Shown here in pieces: positions 15,409-24,270 of a stretch of 48,058 nucleotides of DNA. Below the pieces are notes generated by a model, which was not told the origin of the DNA, did not search any database, and saw only the letters and a list, made by a program, of their open reading frames with translations. The DNA is from TMED108 sp964386795. Its GTDB lineage: Bacteria > Fidelibacterota > Marinisomatia > Marinisomatales > TCS55. Every line of letters begins with the position of its first letter. Position 1 is the first letter of the stretch. Both the position numbers and the translations under genes were made by a program. The stretch lies in contig CAYLUE010000005.1 in NCBI GenBank assembly GCA_964386795.1, forward strand, positions 1-48,058, in the 5' to 3' direction.

Positions 15409-18000
15409 ATGAATAGTAAAGATATAAGAAACGCATTTATAGATTTTTTTAAGGAAAAAGATCACAAATTTGTACGCAGTTCTCCTGTGGTGCCAATTGA
15501 TGACCCTACCTTATTATTTACGAATGCTGGAATGAATCAGTTTAAATCGATATTTCTAGATCAAGAACAACCAGATTTCTCTCGTGCCGTAAATAGCCAG
15601 AAATGTATTAGGGTGAGCGGAAAGCATAATGACCTTGAAGAGGTGGGGGTTGATACATTTCACCATACTTTTTTTGAGATGCTTGGAAATTGGTCTTTTG
15701 GTGATTACTATAAAGCCGAAGCGATTCAATGGGCTTGGGAGCTTTTTACTGAGGTTTGGGGTCTAGATAAAAATCGTTTATGGGTTACGGTTTATCATGA
15801 AGATAGTGAAGCGTTCGATCTTTGGCCAAAAGTCACAGATATCGCCCCAGAGCGTGTATTAAAATTTGATAAAAAAGATAATTTTTGGGAAATGGGTGAA
15901 ACTGGACCTTGTGGACCTTGTTCTGAAATTCATTATTTTATTGGAGAGGATATCAAAAGCCAGTCTCCAAAAGGAGTCAATGCTTCAGATCAATACTGGG
16001 AGTTATGGAATTTAGTTTTTGTTCAACATAATCGACTTTCCGATGGTACACTTGAGAACTTAAATAATATGCATGTTGATACCGGGGCAGGTTTTGAGAG
16101 AATTGTTTCAGTTATGCAGGGCCAATTAAGTAATTATTCGACAGATTTATTTCTACCAATTATTGCAAAAATAGAAAGCGTTACTGGAAAAACATTTGAT
16201 AAAAATCCTGTTCCATTTCAAGTTATTTCAGATCATTTACGTATGCTATCCTTTGCCATTGCTGATGGAGCATTGCCCAGTAATGAAGGCAGGGGATATG
16301 TCGTAAGGCGTATTCTTCGCCGAGCTGCACGTTTTGGAAGATCGCTTGATATGAATCAGCCATTTATATATGATCTAGTTGGCACTTTAGGGCAAATTAT
16401 GGGCGATACATTTCCTGAAGTAATAGATAAGAAAAGTCACATAGAAAAAATTATAAAAAGCGAAGAATCATCATTTAACGATACGCTTGATCGCGGACTT
16501 TCTCATTTTAATAAAGTTATTAGCAATACATCTGGGAAAATAATATCTGGTAGTGAAGCATTTAAATTATATGATACCTATGGATTCCCATTGGATTTGA
16601 CGCAGCTTATGGCAAGAGAAAAAGGACTCTCTGTTGATCAGTCTGGCTTTGAAGAAGAGATGGATCAGCAGAAAAATAGAGCAAAATCAGCAGAAAAATT
16701 TAGCGCGAATACTACCAATCTATCTTGGAATCAATTTAAAGATATTGATGATTCCATTTTTAAGGGATACGAAACGATTTCATTATCGGCTGAAATTGTA
16801 CGTTATGCATCCGTTAATGAATCCTACCTTGTTGTGCTAGACCAAACACCATTTTATGCGGAGTCTGGAGGTCAAATTGGAGATACGGGATCCATTAAAG
16901 GTGAAGGCGTTGATTTAATAGTAGAAGATGTTCAGTTGGATGGTGACACTTATGTACATTATTGCTCTGGGACCTTAAATAAAGATATATCAAATGTTGA
17001 ATGTATAGTGGACAAAGAAAGACGCCAGCGCATTAGAAAAAATCATACAGCAACGCACCTCATGCATCGCGCATTAAAGATTGTTCTAGGTGATCATGTA
17101 CAGCAAGCAGGCTCATTGGTCCATCCGGATTATTTAAGGTTCGACCTAACGCATTCTGAAAAAATATCAAAGGATGAAGTTAGAAAAATAGAAGATATTG
17201 TTAATAGTGAAATATTGATAAATAATAAGTTAGACGTATCTATTAAAGCATTTAATGAAGCTAAGGAAGAAGGTGCTGTTGCTATGTTTGGTGAGAAATA
17301 TGGCGACCAAGTTCGGGTGATTACTGTAGCTGATTTTTCAAAAGAACTTTGCGGAGGTACGCATGTTGATCGTACAGGCGATATTGGATTATTTAAAATC
17401 ATAGAAGAATCATCTCTTGCATCTGGTGTACGTCGAATTGTTGCGGTTACCGGACCTAAGGCTGTTGAATATGTTCAAGATCAAATTTCTACCTTAGATC
17501 AGGTTAAAGAGCTTCTAAGTTGTAATGTTGATTCAATTTCTGATCGATTAGATCAATTGATAAATGATAAAAAAACTTTAGAACGTGAATTAAAAAAACA
17601 AAAGAAATCAAATTCAACTTTTGATGTTGAATCCTTGCTTAAAGAAAGCTTGGTATATAATGATAAAACAATAGCTATCAAAATGACAGATGCTGACAAT
17701 ATGGATGATCTAAAAGATTTTGGCAATATGCTACTTAGCAAATTAGAAAATGGAGTTGGTGTGCTTGGTGCATATTCAGATAAGCCAATGCTTGTGATTG
17801 TTGTCTCGCAAGAATTGATTGAGATGGGTATTAAAGCGGGTGATTTAGCGCAGCAAGTAGGAAATATAATGGGAGGTGGAGGTGGAGGTCGTCCAAATCT
17901 AGCAACCGCTGGTGGAAAAGATAAAAAATCACTTAAACTTGCTTTAAGTAAAGCAAAAGATATAATAATAAAAAATATTGAGGAAAAAAATGCAATATAA
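15409..18000 (+). CDS. alaS: Alanyl-tRNA synthetase
   Basis: Charges tRNA-Ala with alanine and edits mischarged Ser/Gly. The 863-residue length is normal. The class II catalytic domain starts FFKEKDHKFVRSSPVVP, with TNAGMNQFK, FFEMLGNWSFGDYYK and GPCGPCSEIHY. The editing domain has the zinc motif NHTATHLMH and CGGTHVDRTGDIG. The C-terminal DHHA1 part ends with the Gly run and RPNLATAGG, typical of the tRNA-elbow binding C-Ala domain. The ATG follows six bases after the barrel gene; the downstream gene begins inside its last codons. Confidence 0.98.
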   Translation: MNSKDIRNAFIDFFKEKDHKFVRSSPVVPIDDPTLLFTNAGMNQFKSIFLDQEQPDFSRAVNSQKCIRVSGKHNDLEEVGVDTFHHTFFEMLGNWSFGDYYKAEAIQWAWELFTEVWGLDKNRLWVTVYHEDSEAFDLWPKVTDIAPERVLKFDKKDNFWEMGETGPCGPCSEIHYFIGEDIKSQSPKGVNASDQYWELWNLVFVQHNRLSDGTLENLNNMHVDTGAGFERIVSVMQGQLSNYSTDLFLPIIAKIESVTGKTFDKNPVPFQVISDHLRMLSFAIADGALPSNEGRGYVVRRILRRAARFGRSLDMNQPFIYDLVGTLGQIMGDTFPEVIDKKSHIEKIIKSEESSFNDTLDRGLSHFNKVISNTSGKIISGSEAFKLYDTYGFPLDLTQLMAREKGLSVDQSGFEEEMDQQKNRAKSAEKFSANTTNLSWNQFKDIDDSIFKGYETISLSAEIVRYASVNESYLVVLDQTPFYAESGGQIGDTGSIKGEGVDLIVEDVQLDGDTYVHYCSGTLNKDISNVECIVDKERRQRIRKNHTATHLMHRALKIVLGDHVQQAGSLVHPDYLRFDLTHSEKISKDEVRKIEDIVNSEILINNKLDVSIKAFNEAKEEGAVAMFGEKYGDQVRVITVADFSKELCGGTHVDRTGDIGLFKIIEESSLASGVRRIVAVTGPKAVEYVQDQISTLDQVKELLSCNVDSISDRLDQLINDKKTLERELKKQKKSNSTFDVESLLKESLVYNDKTIAIKMTDADNMDDLKDFGNMLLSKLENGVGVLGAYSDKPMLVIVVSQELIEMGIKAGDLAQQVGNIMGGGGGGRPNLATAGGKDKKSLKLALSKAKDIIIKNIEEKNAI

Positions 18001-18415
18001 AGAAGATGGCGATACCTACATTATCTATGTTGAGCAAAATGAAGCAATTATGAAAACCTTAACGTCTTTTTGCAAAGAAAAGACGATTGATAATGCACAG
18101 CTTTCAGGTATTGGAGCTATTAAAGATATTGAGGTTGGTGCTTATGATTTAGAAAATCAAGAATATATCACTCAAAACTTTACAGATATTTGGGAATTGA
18201 CTTCATTCCAGGGCAATGTTTTATTAAAAGATGGCGAACCATTTATTCATGCACATATAACAATATCAGACCATCAACTACAATGCAAGGGAGGTCATTT
18301 ATTTGAAGCAAAAGTTGCTGCGGTTGGCGAGTTTATTTTGCATAAAATAAACTCAGATGGTAGAAGAGATTATGATTCAAATATTGGACTTGCCTGCATG
18401 TCTTTTAATGTTTAG
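17990..18415 (+). CDS. PPC/DUF296 domain protein
   Basis: A 141-residue single-domain protein of the plants-and-prokaryotes-conserved (PPC, DUF296) family. The fold is seen in QLSGIGAIKDIEVGAYD, and the three conserved histidines are His87 and His89 (HAH) and His103 (GGHLFEA), which hold a metal in bacterial members. In plants the same domain sits behind AT-hooks; here there is no AT-hook, and the bacterial role is unknown. The ATG at 17990 overlaps the last 11 bases of alaS and has AGGA five bases upstream, so it is preferred to a TTG at 17978. Confidence 0.85.
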   Translation: MQYKEDGDTYIIYVEQNEAIMKTLTSFCKEKTIDNAQLSGIGAIKDIEVGAYDLENQEYITQNFTDIWELTSFQGNVLLKDGEPFIHAHITISDHQLQCKGGHLFEAKVAAVGEFILHKINSDGRRDYDSNIGLACMSFNV

Positions 18416-18424
18416 GAGTATAAA

Positions 18425-18805
18425 ATGAAAAAAATAATTACTGATGCCCATGCGCCAAATCCGATGGGTTCATATAATCAAGCTACTGTTGCAAATGGCT
18501 TTGTATTTACTGCAGGGCAAGTTCCGATTGACCCAGATACTGGACAGATGGTTGATGGGGGATTTAAAGATAAAGTTCACCAGGTTTTTAAAAATTTATC
18601 AGCTATTCTTGAACGCGCAGAGTCTGATTTATCAAAGGTTGTAAAATTTACTGTGTTTATAACAGATATGTCTCATTATGCAGAGGTAAATGAAGTGTTC
18701 AATGAATGGTTAGATGAATCATCTGCACCTGCTCGATCATTAGTTTCAGTTAAAGAACTACCTGGTGGCGCGGATGTTGAGATTGAATGTATCGCTTTAC
18801 ATTAA
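18425..18805 (+). CDS. ridA: RidA-family reactive enamine/imine deaminase
   Basis: A 126-residue YjgF/YER057c/UK114 protein that hydrolyses reactive 2-aminoacrylate and related enamines released by PLP dehydratases such as the one at the window start. Key features are GSYNQA, FTAGQVPIDP, the catalytic Arg104 in SAPARSLVSV and Glu121 in IECIAL, all as in RidA. A good ribosome site (TTAGGAGT) precedes the ATG. The next gene overlaps its stop by one base. Confidence 0.95.
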   Translation: MKKIITDAHAPNPMGSYNQATVANGFVFTAGQVPIDPDTGQMVDGGFKDKVHQVFKNLSAILERAESDLSKVVKFTVFITDMSHYAEVNEVFNEWLDESSAPARSLVSVKELPGGADVEIECIALH

Positions 18806-19221
18806 TGCTTAATAGGCTCTTTCTTTTTTCCATTACTCTTTCTTCAATAATTCTATGTCAAAGCCAAGAAGTGGATAGCTTAAGTCAAAAATCTCCCAAA
18901 ATTGCAGCTTTGAGATCTTTCATGTTTCCAGGTGGTGGTCAATTTTATAATGGCCAACCTGTAAAAGGATCAATATTAGCATCTACGGGAATTGCATCAG
19001 GATATCTTTATATGGATTTTTCAAAGAAATATAGTAGCTCTAACGGCTTAAGCTCTAAGATAAAGAAAGACTACCTATACCAAAGAAACCGATATGGATG
19101 GTGGGTTATCATTGTCTATATTTATGGTCTTCTAGATGCTGTAGTTGAGGCGCATTTGCATCCATTTAATAAAGTAATGAATGAAGATTTGGAAAAATCT
19201 GATCAGGAGGTATTAGAGTAA
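18805..19221 (+). CDS. DUF5683-like membrane protein
   Basis: A 138-residue exported protein. The N-terminal signal (about residues 1-18) is followed by KIAALRSFMFPGGGQFYNGQPVKGSIL, the hallmark PG-G-Q-(F/Y)-YN motif of DUF5683, and hydrophobic segments around 45-65 and 90-110. Members of this family are common in Bacteroidetes and relatives; the function is not known to me. I chose the ATG overlapping the ridA stop (TAATG); an upstream ATG at 18787 lies inside ridA. Overlap with ridA and two bases to the NSS transporter suggest one transcript. Confidence 0.75.
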   Translation: MLNRLFLFSITLSSIILCQSQEVDSLSQKSPKIAALRSFMFPGGGQFYNGQPVKGSILASTGIASGYLYMDFSKKYSSSNGLSSKIKKDYLYQRNRYGWWVIIVYIYGLLDAVVEAHLHPFNKVMNEDLEKSDQEVLE

Positions 19222-19223
19222 TC

Positions 19224-20597
19224 ATGAGCGGACAACGTGAAAAATGGGGATCAAAGTTAGGGTTCATACTTGCGGCAGCAGGTTCTGCGGTCGGAATTGG
19301 AAATATTTGGAAATACCCTCATATGGCAGGGCAAAATGGAGGGTCAGCGTTTACGATTGTTTATTTAATTTGCATTTTCCTTGTTGGTTTATCTATTGTT
19401 ATTGCAGAGCTTGCTATAGGACGTAAAACTCAACTTAGCCCTGTTGGTGCTTTTGAAAAATTAGCGCCAGGTTCACGATGGAAATATGTTGGATTTTTAG
19501 GAGTTGCTTCTGCTTTTGTAATATTATCATTCTATGGAGTAGTTGGTGGTTGGATATTAAAATATATTATTGATTCTGTAACGGGAGGATTCTCACAACT
19601 AGCGGGTAATCCAGATGCTTCCAGCGCTGTTTTTGGAACCTTTATTGAAAGCACGTGGTCGCCACTGCTTTATCAAATATTTTTCATGGCGCTATGTATG
19701 TGGGTAATTATTAATGGCGTTAAAGGAGGTATCGAGAAATGGTCTTCAGTCATGATGCCGTTAATTATATTATTATTAGCTGTTCTTGCCGTAAGAGGTG
19801 TAACTCTTGAAGGTGGAATGAAAGGAATCTCATTTTTATTTAACCCGAGATTTGAAGACCTTACACCATCATCAATCGTTCTAGCTTTGGGCCATTCTTT
19901 TTTTACAGTGAGCCTTGGAATGGGAACGATGATTACTTATGGAAGCTATTTAGAAAGAAAACAAAATTTATTGACCTCCGCTGTATGGATAATAGTAATT
20001 GATACATTAATTGCTCTTTTAGCTGGTATAGCAATATTTACAACCGTTTTTGCCTTAGGCGCAAACCCTGCAGAGGGACCCGGTCTCATTTTTGTTGTAC
20101 TTCCTTCAGTATTTCCACAATTAGCAGGTGGAACAATTTGGGCAACAATGTTTTTCTTCCTTCTGTTTATGGCAGCTTTAACATCAGCAATCTCAATCCT
20201 TGAGGTTCAAACAGCTTATTTGATAGATCAAAAAAATTGGTCACGTAAAAAAGCCACGCTATTATTTGGATCTATTGTTACTGTAATTGGAATGTTTTGT
20301 TCGCTATCATTAGGCGGAGGTATAAATATTACAGGAATATTTGGAGAATCCTTTTTCTTAGGAGCAACTTTTTTTGATGTTATGGATAATTTATCATCAA
20401 AGTACATGCTGCCAATTGGCGGTATGATGACTGCAGTATTTATTTTAGTAAAATGGAAAATACCCGAGTATATGAAAGAGCTCAAAACAGGTGCAGATGG
20501 ATTTAATTTGCCAGCTAACCTAATTAAGAGTGGCTTGGCTTTTGCTTCATTAGTAGTAGCGTTTATCATATTAAATGAAATCTTCCCTTTCTTTTGA
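19224..20597 (+). CDS. Sodium-dependent transporter of the NSS (SNF) family
   Basis: An inner-membrane sodium symporter of 457 residues, close in length to MhsT, which has 11 spans. Helix 1 carries AAAGSAVGIGNIWKYP and NGGSAF, the sodium and substrate site of the LeuT fold. The other spans are evident as hydrophobic blocks, with helix 6 FFTVSLGMGTMITYGSY, where the unwound Gly region sits. Likely cargo is an amino acid, but the choice cannot be read from sequence. An AGGAGG ribosome site lies about 13 bases before the start, inside the end of the previous gene. Confidence 0.93.
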   Translation: MSGQREKWGSKLGFILAAAGSAVGIGNIWKYPHMAGQNGGSAFTIVYLICIFLVGLSIVIAELAIGRKTQLSPVGAFEKLAPGSRWKYVGFLGVASAFVILSFYGVVGGWILKYIIDSVTGGFSQLAGNPDASSAVFGTFIESTWSPLLYQIFFMALCMWVIINGVKGGIEKWSSVMMPLIILLLAVLAVRGVTLEGGMKGISFLFNPRFEDLTPSSIVLALGHSFFTVSLGMGTMITYGSYLERKQNLLTSAVWIIVIDTLIALLAGIAIFTTVFALGANPAEGPGLIFVVLPSVFPQLAGGTIWATMFFFLLFMAALTSAISILEVQTAYLIDQKNWSRKKATLLFGSIVTVIGMFCSLSLGGGINITGIFGESFFLGATFFDVMDNLSSKYMLPIGGMMTAVFILVKWKIPEYMKELKTGADGFNLPANLIKSGLAFASLVVAFIILNEIFPFF

Positions 20598-20620
20598 TAT
20601 TCATATAAGGACCAATATAA

Positions 20621-21418
20621 TTGCTTGCTGAAAAGTACATTCCCCAAGGATCAAAAGGATATCGGTCTCTATCAAACATATTTAGTAGGTTTGATAATTT
20701 CTTTGGTCTTAATCCAGCGCGCTGGATTGGTATTTGGGCGATTGTTATTGCAGGCGATAATGTTGTTTCGCATTTCAATGATAGATGGATGTATTGGAAT
20801 TGGAAAAGTCTTTCAATCTATTTATGCATTTTATTGATCATCGCCCCATTGTTTGATTATCTTTATAATTCGAAGTATAGCGATTTGAAAAAAGTAAGAT
20901 CTGCTAGTCAGGCTGGAAAGATATTTATCTATGGATTTACGCTCTTCATCATTGGTGCGAATCCAGTTTCTTTATCTGTTGATGTAATTTATTATAGCCT
21001 ACCATATGTTACTTTCTTTTTAGTTGGACACTTGATTTGGGGTATCTCAATTAATGATGAAGATTTTAATCTAAAATCAAAGACAGATATGGCATTGCCA
21101 TTATCAATAGTCATTTTACTTTCTTTTATAGCAACTACAATTGGATTTGCAAATGATGATCCTATGATTAGCACCATAGCGGCCGTATACCTACCATTTC
21201 CTCTTGTTGCACTTTGCTTCCCTGTTGCAAAAAGACATTTACAAAGATGTCGTATATATGTTGTATTTATACCTACCATGTTTTTATCAATGCGCTATCC
21301 ATGGTTTTTGGTATTGCTTTGTCCTCTTTTTGCCCTTTTAAGGCATTATTATTATTTTACTACTGGTAAGGCGTATCCCACATTTAAAGTGGATCATTCA
21401 GATGAGCAGTTAGTATAG
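20621..21418 (+). CDS. Multi-span membrane protein of unknown function (TTG start)
   Basis: A 265-residue integral membrane protein with about six to eight hydrophobic segments between residues 35 and 250. The loops carry charged patches such as KYSDLKKVRSASQAG and SINDEDFNLKSKTD. No transporter motif or enzymatic residue was recognised. A TAA directly precedes the TTG at 20621, and the next in-frame ATG is at residue 57, so TTG is the likely start, with ATAAGG ten bases upstream. It follows the NSS transporter by 23 bases and ends 14 bases before the helicase gene. It might be a lineage-specific family. Confidence 0.6.
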   Translation: MLAEKYIPQGSKGYRSLSNIFSRFDNFFGLNPARWIGIWAIVIAGDNVVSHFNDRWMYWNWKSLSIYLCILLIIAPLFDYLYNSKYSDLKKVRSASQAGKIFIYGFTLFIIGANPVSLSVDVIYYSLPYVTFFLVGHLIWGISINDEDFNLKSKTDMALPLSIVILLSFIATTIGFANDDPMISTIAAVYLPFPLVALCFPVAKRHLQRCRIYVVFIPTMFLSMRYPWFLVLLCPLFALLRHYYYFTTGKAYPTFKVDHSDEQLV

Positions 21419-21432
21419 ATCAATTTATATTT

Positions 21433-24270
21433 ATGGATCGACCAGAATTACTATCCTCGTTGAAACTTGATCGGTTCATTGCATTTGATTTTGAAACAAC
21501 AGGTCTTCAAGTTGAATCCGATCGCGCCATTGAGGTTGCAGCCATTATGTTCAAAGATGGTAAGCCAGCTGATAGATACACGACATTAATTAACCCCCAA
21601 ATCCCTATATCTGACTTAATTGCTAATATCACAGGGATAACAAATGAAATGGTTGCTGATGCCCCGCTAGAAAAAGAAATCATTGATGATCTCTTTAATT
21701 TTCTAGGTGATTATCCCATCGTTGCTCATAACACACCATTTGATGTATCATTTTTACAGGCAATGGCAGAGCGACATAATAAAAAATTCATTGATAGAAT
21801 ATATTATGATACCTTAACTCTTTCTAGAGCCTTTCTTTTTTTTCAGCCTGCCCATAATCTTAGTGCAGTATCAGAGTATTATAACCTTTCATCAGAAGGG
21901 GCTCATCGCGCTGAAAAAGATACTGAAAATTGCGGAGAAGTATTTGTAGAGCTTATTCATGAAGTTGCTTCATATGACCTTAATCTAGTTTCAAATATCA
22001 TTAGCTTTTTAAGTCCATTTCAAGTTTATAATAAAGATTTATTTATTAATATCGGTAATCTATTGACTAAGAAAGGCGATCTTAAGAATGGTCTTGTATC
22101 ATCAGACTTAATCAAGCCCCAAAATAAAAATATATTTTTTCATGAGGCTAGAACAGATATATCTACTACAAATTCAAACGACGTATTTGGAGAAAATGGA
22201 TTATTAAATAAAACTTTTGAGACGTATGAGCTTAGGCCTAATCAAATCAAATTTAGTGATTATGTTGATAATATTATGTGCAGTCAGGGTGGAGTAGGTG
22301 TCGTGGAAGCAGGTACGGGACTAGGAAAAAGTATGGCCTATTTGTATCCAGCAATAAAATATTCCCATCTTAATTCTAATGATAGTCCAATCATCCTTTC
22401 TTGTTACACCAAGCATTTACAAGATCAATTATTTAAAAATGATTTACCCACCTTAACAAATGCGATCGATGTATCAATTAAAGCTGTTTTGATGAAAGGA
22501 AGAAATAATTATTTATGCAAAACTAGATTTAGATGGTTAGTCAACAGCTCAGATAAAATGCTGAATGCTGAAGAAGCTATGAATTTACTGCCCTTGCTTG
22601 TATGGCTTGAGCATACTACAACAGGTGATTTAGATGAATGCCCTGGCTTTACCAATGGATTTACCTATCGATTAATGGGGCTCATTCATAGCGAACAAGG
22701 TTTTTGTACTTCTTCAATCTGCGCCAAGCATGACGGTTGTTTTTTTGGACCATTAAGAAAAATGGCTTACCAGTCAAATCTAATTGTTGTCAATCATGCG
22801 TTATTAATTTCTGACGCACAGTCAAAATCTGATATTGACGAATCATTAGGATTTTTACCTGAGAGTCAGGCTGTAATTATTGATGAGGCGCATAATTTGA
22901 CAAAAGCAGCCTACCATCAATTAACCCTTACTTTCGATCATCGATCATTAAATTATACACTTGATCGTATTGATCCGAAGCATAATCATTCGGTTCGATG
23001 GAATAATAAATTAAGAACCATTGCAGCTGTCCATCCAAAATTTGAAATAACAAGAAATGAATTAACAAATTTTGTAGATAGCGGTAGAGATGCAATCAAA
23101 ACTTTTTTTGATAAAATGACATCTAATGCATTTCATCATTTTGATCCAGAATCTAAATACTCAACTAAAATAATTATTAATAACCTAAATGAACATTTTA
23201 CCCCGCTTGAAAAAGAATTAAATGAATTAAAAAGATCCCTTCATAGCTTAAGAAATCATATCAGGAAGCTAAGAGAAGATTTATTGGATATTGATGAGAC
23301 CAGAGAAGATTTTTTAGAGCTCCATCAACTTTTCGATAGAAGTGAAGGGTCCTTATCTGATATGTTTATTTTGGCCGAATCGATTACATCAAAACAGAAT
23401 AAAGATTATGTTTATTGGTATGAGGGTGTTTTTAGGAATATTTCTAGCACAACAAAATTGATTCTTACGGTTAATATGGCCCCAATTGAACCTGGTCGTG
23501 AGCTTGCTAATTCTTTATTTAAATCTGTTGATCATTGTATTTTGACAAGCGCAACTCTAAGAACCAGACTTTCCTTTGATTATTTTTTAAATCGCGTCGG
23601 TTTAGATTCCGTAGAATTTGATGACTTAACAACAGCTGTTTATGAAAGCCCATTTAGTTATAATGATCAAGTAACCTATTATCAGTATGCAGGTAGCGAT
23701 GGTCAGAGACCAGATATTATAGCAAAAACTATTTTACACTGCCATCAGAAATTTAAGAAAAGAATGATGGTGCTTTTTACGTCTCGCGCACAGCTTAATA
23801 ATACATTTCAGTTATTAAAACAGATGAGCCGTGGAATAGAATTGCCGATTTTTGCCCAAAAACGTCAGACTTCAAGAATGGGTTTAATCAGAGGAATGAA
23901 GCAGGTAAAAAATGGAATCCTTCTTGGAACAAATGCATTTTGGGAGGGTGTTGATTTTCCAGGAGACCTATTAGAGGTTTTGATGATAATCAAAATGCCT
24001 TTTGATGTTCCAACAGAGCCAACTGTAAAGGCCTATGGAAAAATGATCGAAGCACAGGGTGGAAATAGCTTTATGGATTATGCATTACCGGAATCCGTTA
24101 TCAGATTTCGACAAGGATTTGGACGTTTAATCAGAACAACTTATGATGAAGGAATTTTTATTGTTATGGATGATCGCATAGTTAATAAAAGATATGGAGC
24201 ATCCTTCAGTGAAAGTATTCCAGTGCAGATGCAGGTATTCAGACATATAGATGATATAAGAATGTCTTAG
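21433..24270 (+). CDS. dinG: DnaQ exonuclease - DinG helicase fusion
   Basis: A 945-residue protein that joins a DEDD 3'-5' exonuclease domain (about residues 12-180; Asp19 and Glu21 in FDFETTGL, HNTPFD and HRAEKD) to an XPD/DinG-type superfamily 2 helicase. The helicase part shows Walker A AGTGLGKS (around 289), a DEAH box (IDEAHNL), and late motifs TNAFWEGVDFPGD and FRQGFGRLIRTTYD. Between them are cysteines at LCKTRF, then CTSSICAKHDGCFFG, placed like the four ligands of the DinG iron-sulfur cluster. It probably unwinds and trims DNA or RNA-DNA structures during repair. This fusion layout is known from firmicute DinG, but here with the cluster cysteines apparently kept. Confidence 0.93.
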   Translation: MDRPELLSSLKLDRFIAFDFETTGLQVESDRAIEVAAIMFKDGKPADRYTTLINPQIPISDLIANITGITNEMVADAPLEKEIIDDLFNFLGDYPIVAHNTPFDVSFLQAMAERHNKKFIDRIYYDTLTLSRAFLFFQPAHNLSAVSEYYNLSSEGAHRAEKDTENCGEVFVELIHEVASYDLNLVSNIISFLSPFQVYNKDLFINIGNLLTKKGDLKNGLVSSDLIKPQNKNIFFHEARTDISTTNSNDVFGENGLLNKTFETYELRPNQIKFSDYVDNIMCSQGGVGVVEAGTGLGKSMAYLYPAIKYSHLNSNDSPIILSCYTKHLQDQLFKNDLPTLTNAIDVSIKAVLMKGRNNYLCKTRFRWLVNSSDKMLNAEEAMNLLPLLVWLEHTTTGDLDECPGFTNGFTYRLMGLIHSEQGFCTSSICAKHDGCFFGPLRKMAYQSNLIVVNHALLISDAQSKSDIDESLGFLPESQAVIIDEAHNLTKAAYHQLTLTFDHRSLNYTLDRIDPKHNHSVRWNNKLRTIAAVHPKFEITRNELTNFVDSGRDAIKTFFDKMTSNAFHHFDPESKYSTKIIINNLNEHFTPLEKELNELKRSLHSLRNHIRKLREDLLDIDETREDFLELHQLFDRSEGSLSDMFILAESITSKQNKDYVYWYEGVFRNISSTTKLILTVNMAPIEPGRELANSLFKSVDHCILTSATLRTRLSFDYFLNRVGLDSVEFDDLTTAVYESPFSYNDQVTYYQYAGSDGQRPDIIAKTILHCHQKFKKRMMVLFTSRAQLNNTFQLLKQMSRGIELPIFAQKRQTSRMGLIRGMKQVKNGILLGTNAFWEGVDFPGDLLEVLMIIKMPFDVPTEPTVKAYGKMIEAQGGNSFMDYALPESVIRFRQGFGRLIRTTYDEGIFIVMDDRIVNKRYGASFSESIPVQMQVFRHIDDIRMS

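Noticed and set aside
18787..18804. Earlier ATG for the DUF5683-like protein
   Set aside because: It is within ridA; the TAATG overlap at 18805 gives a clean signal peptide.
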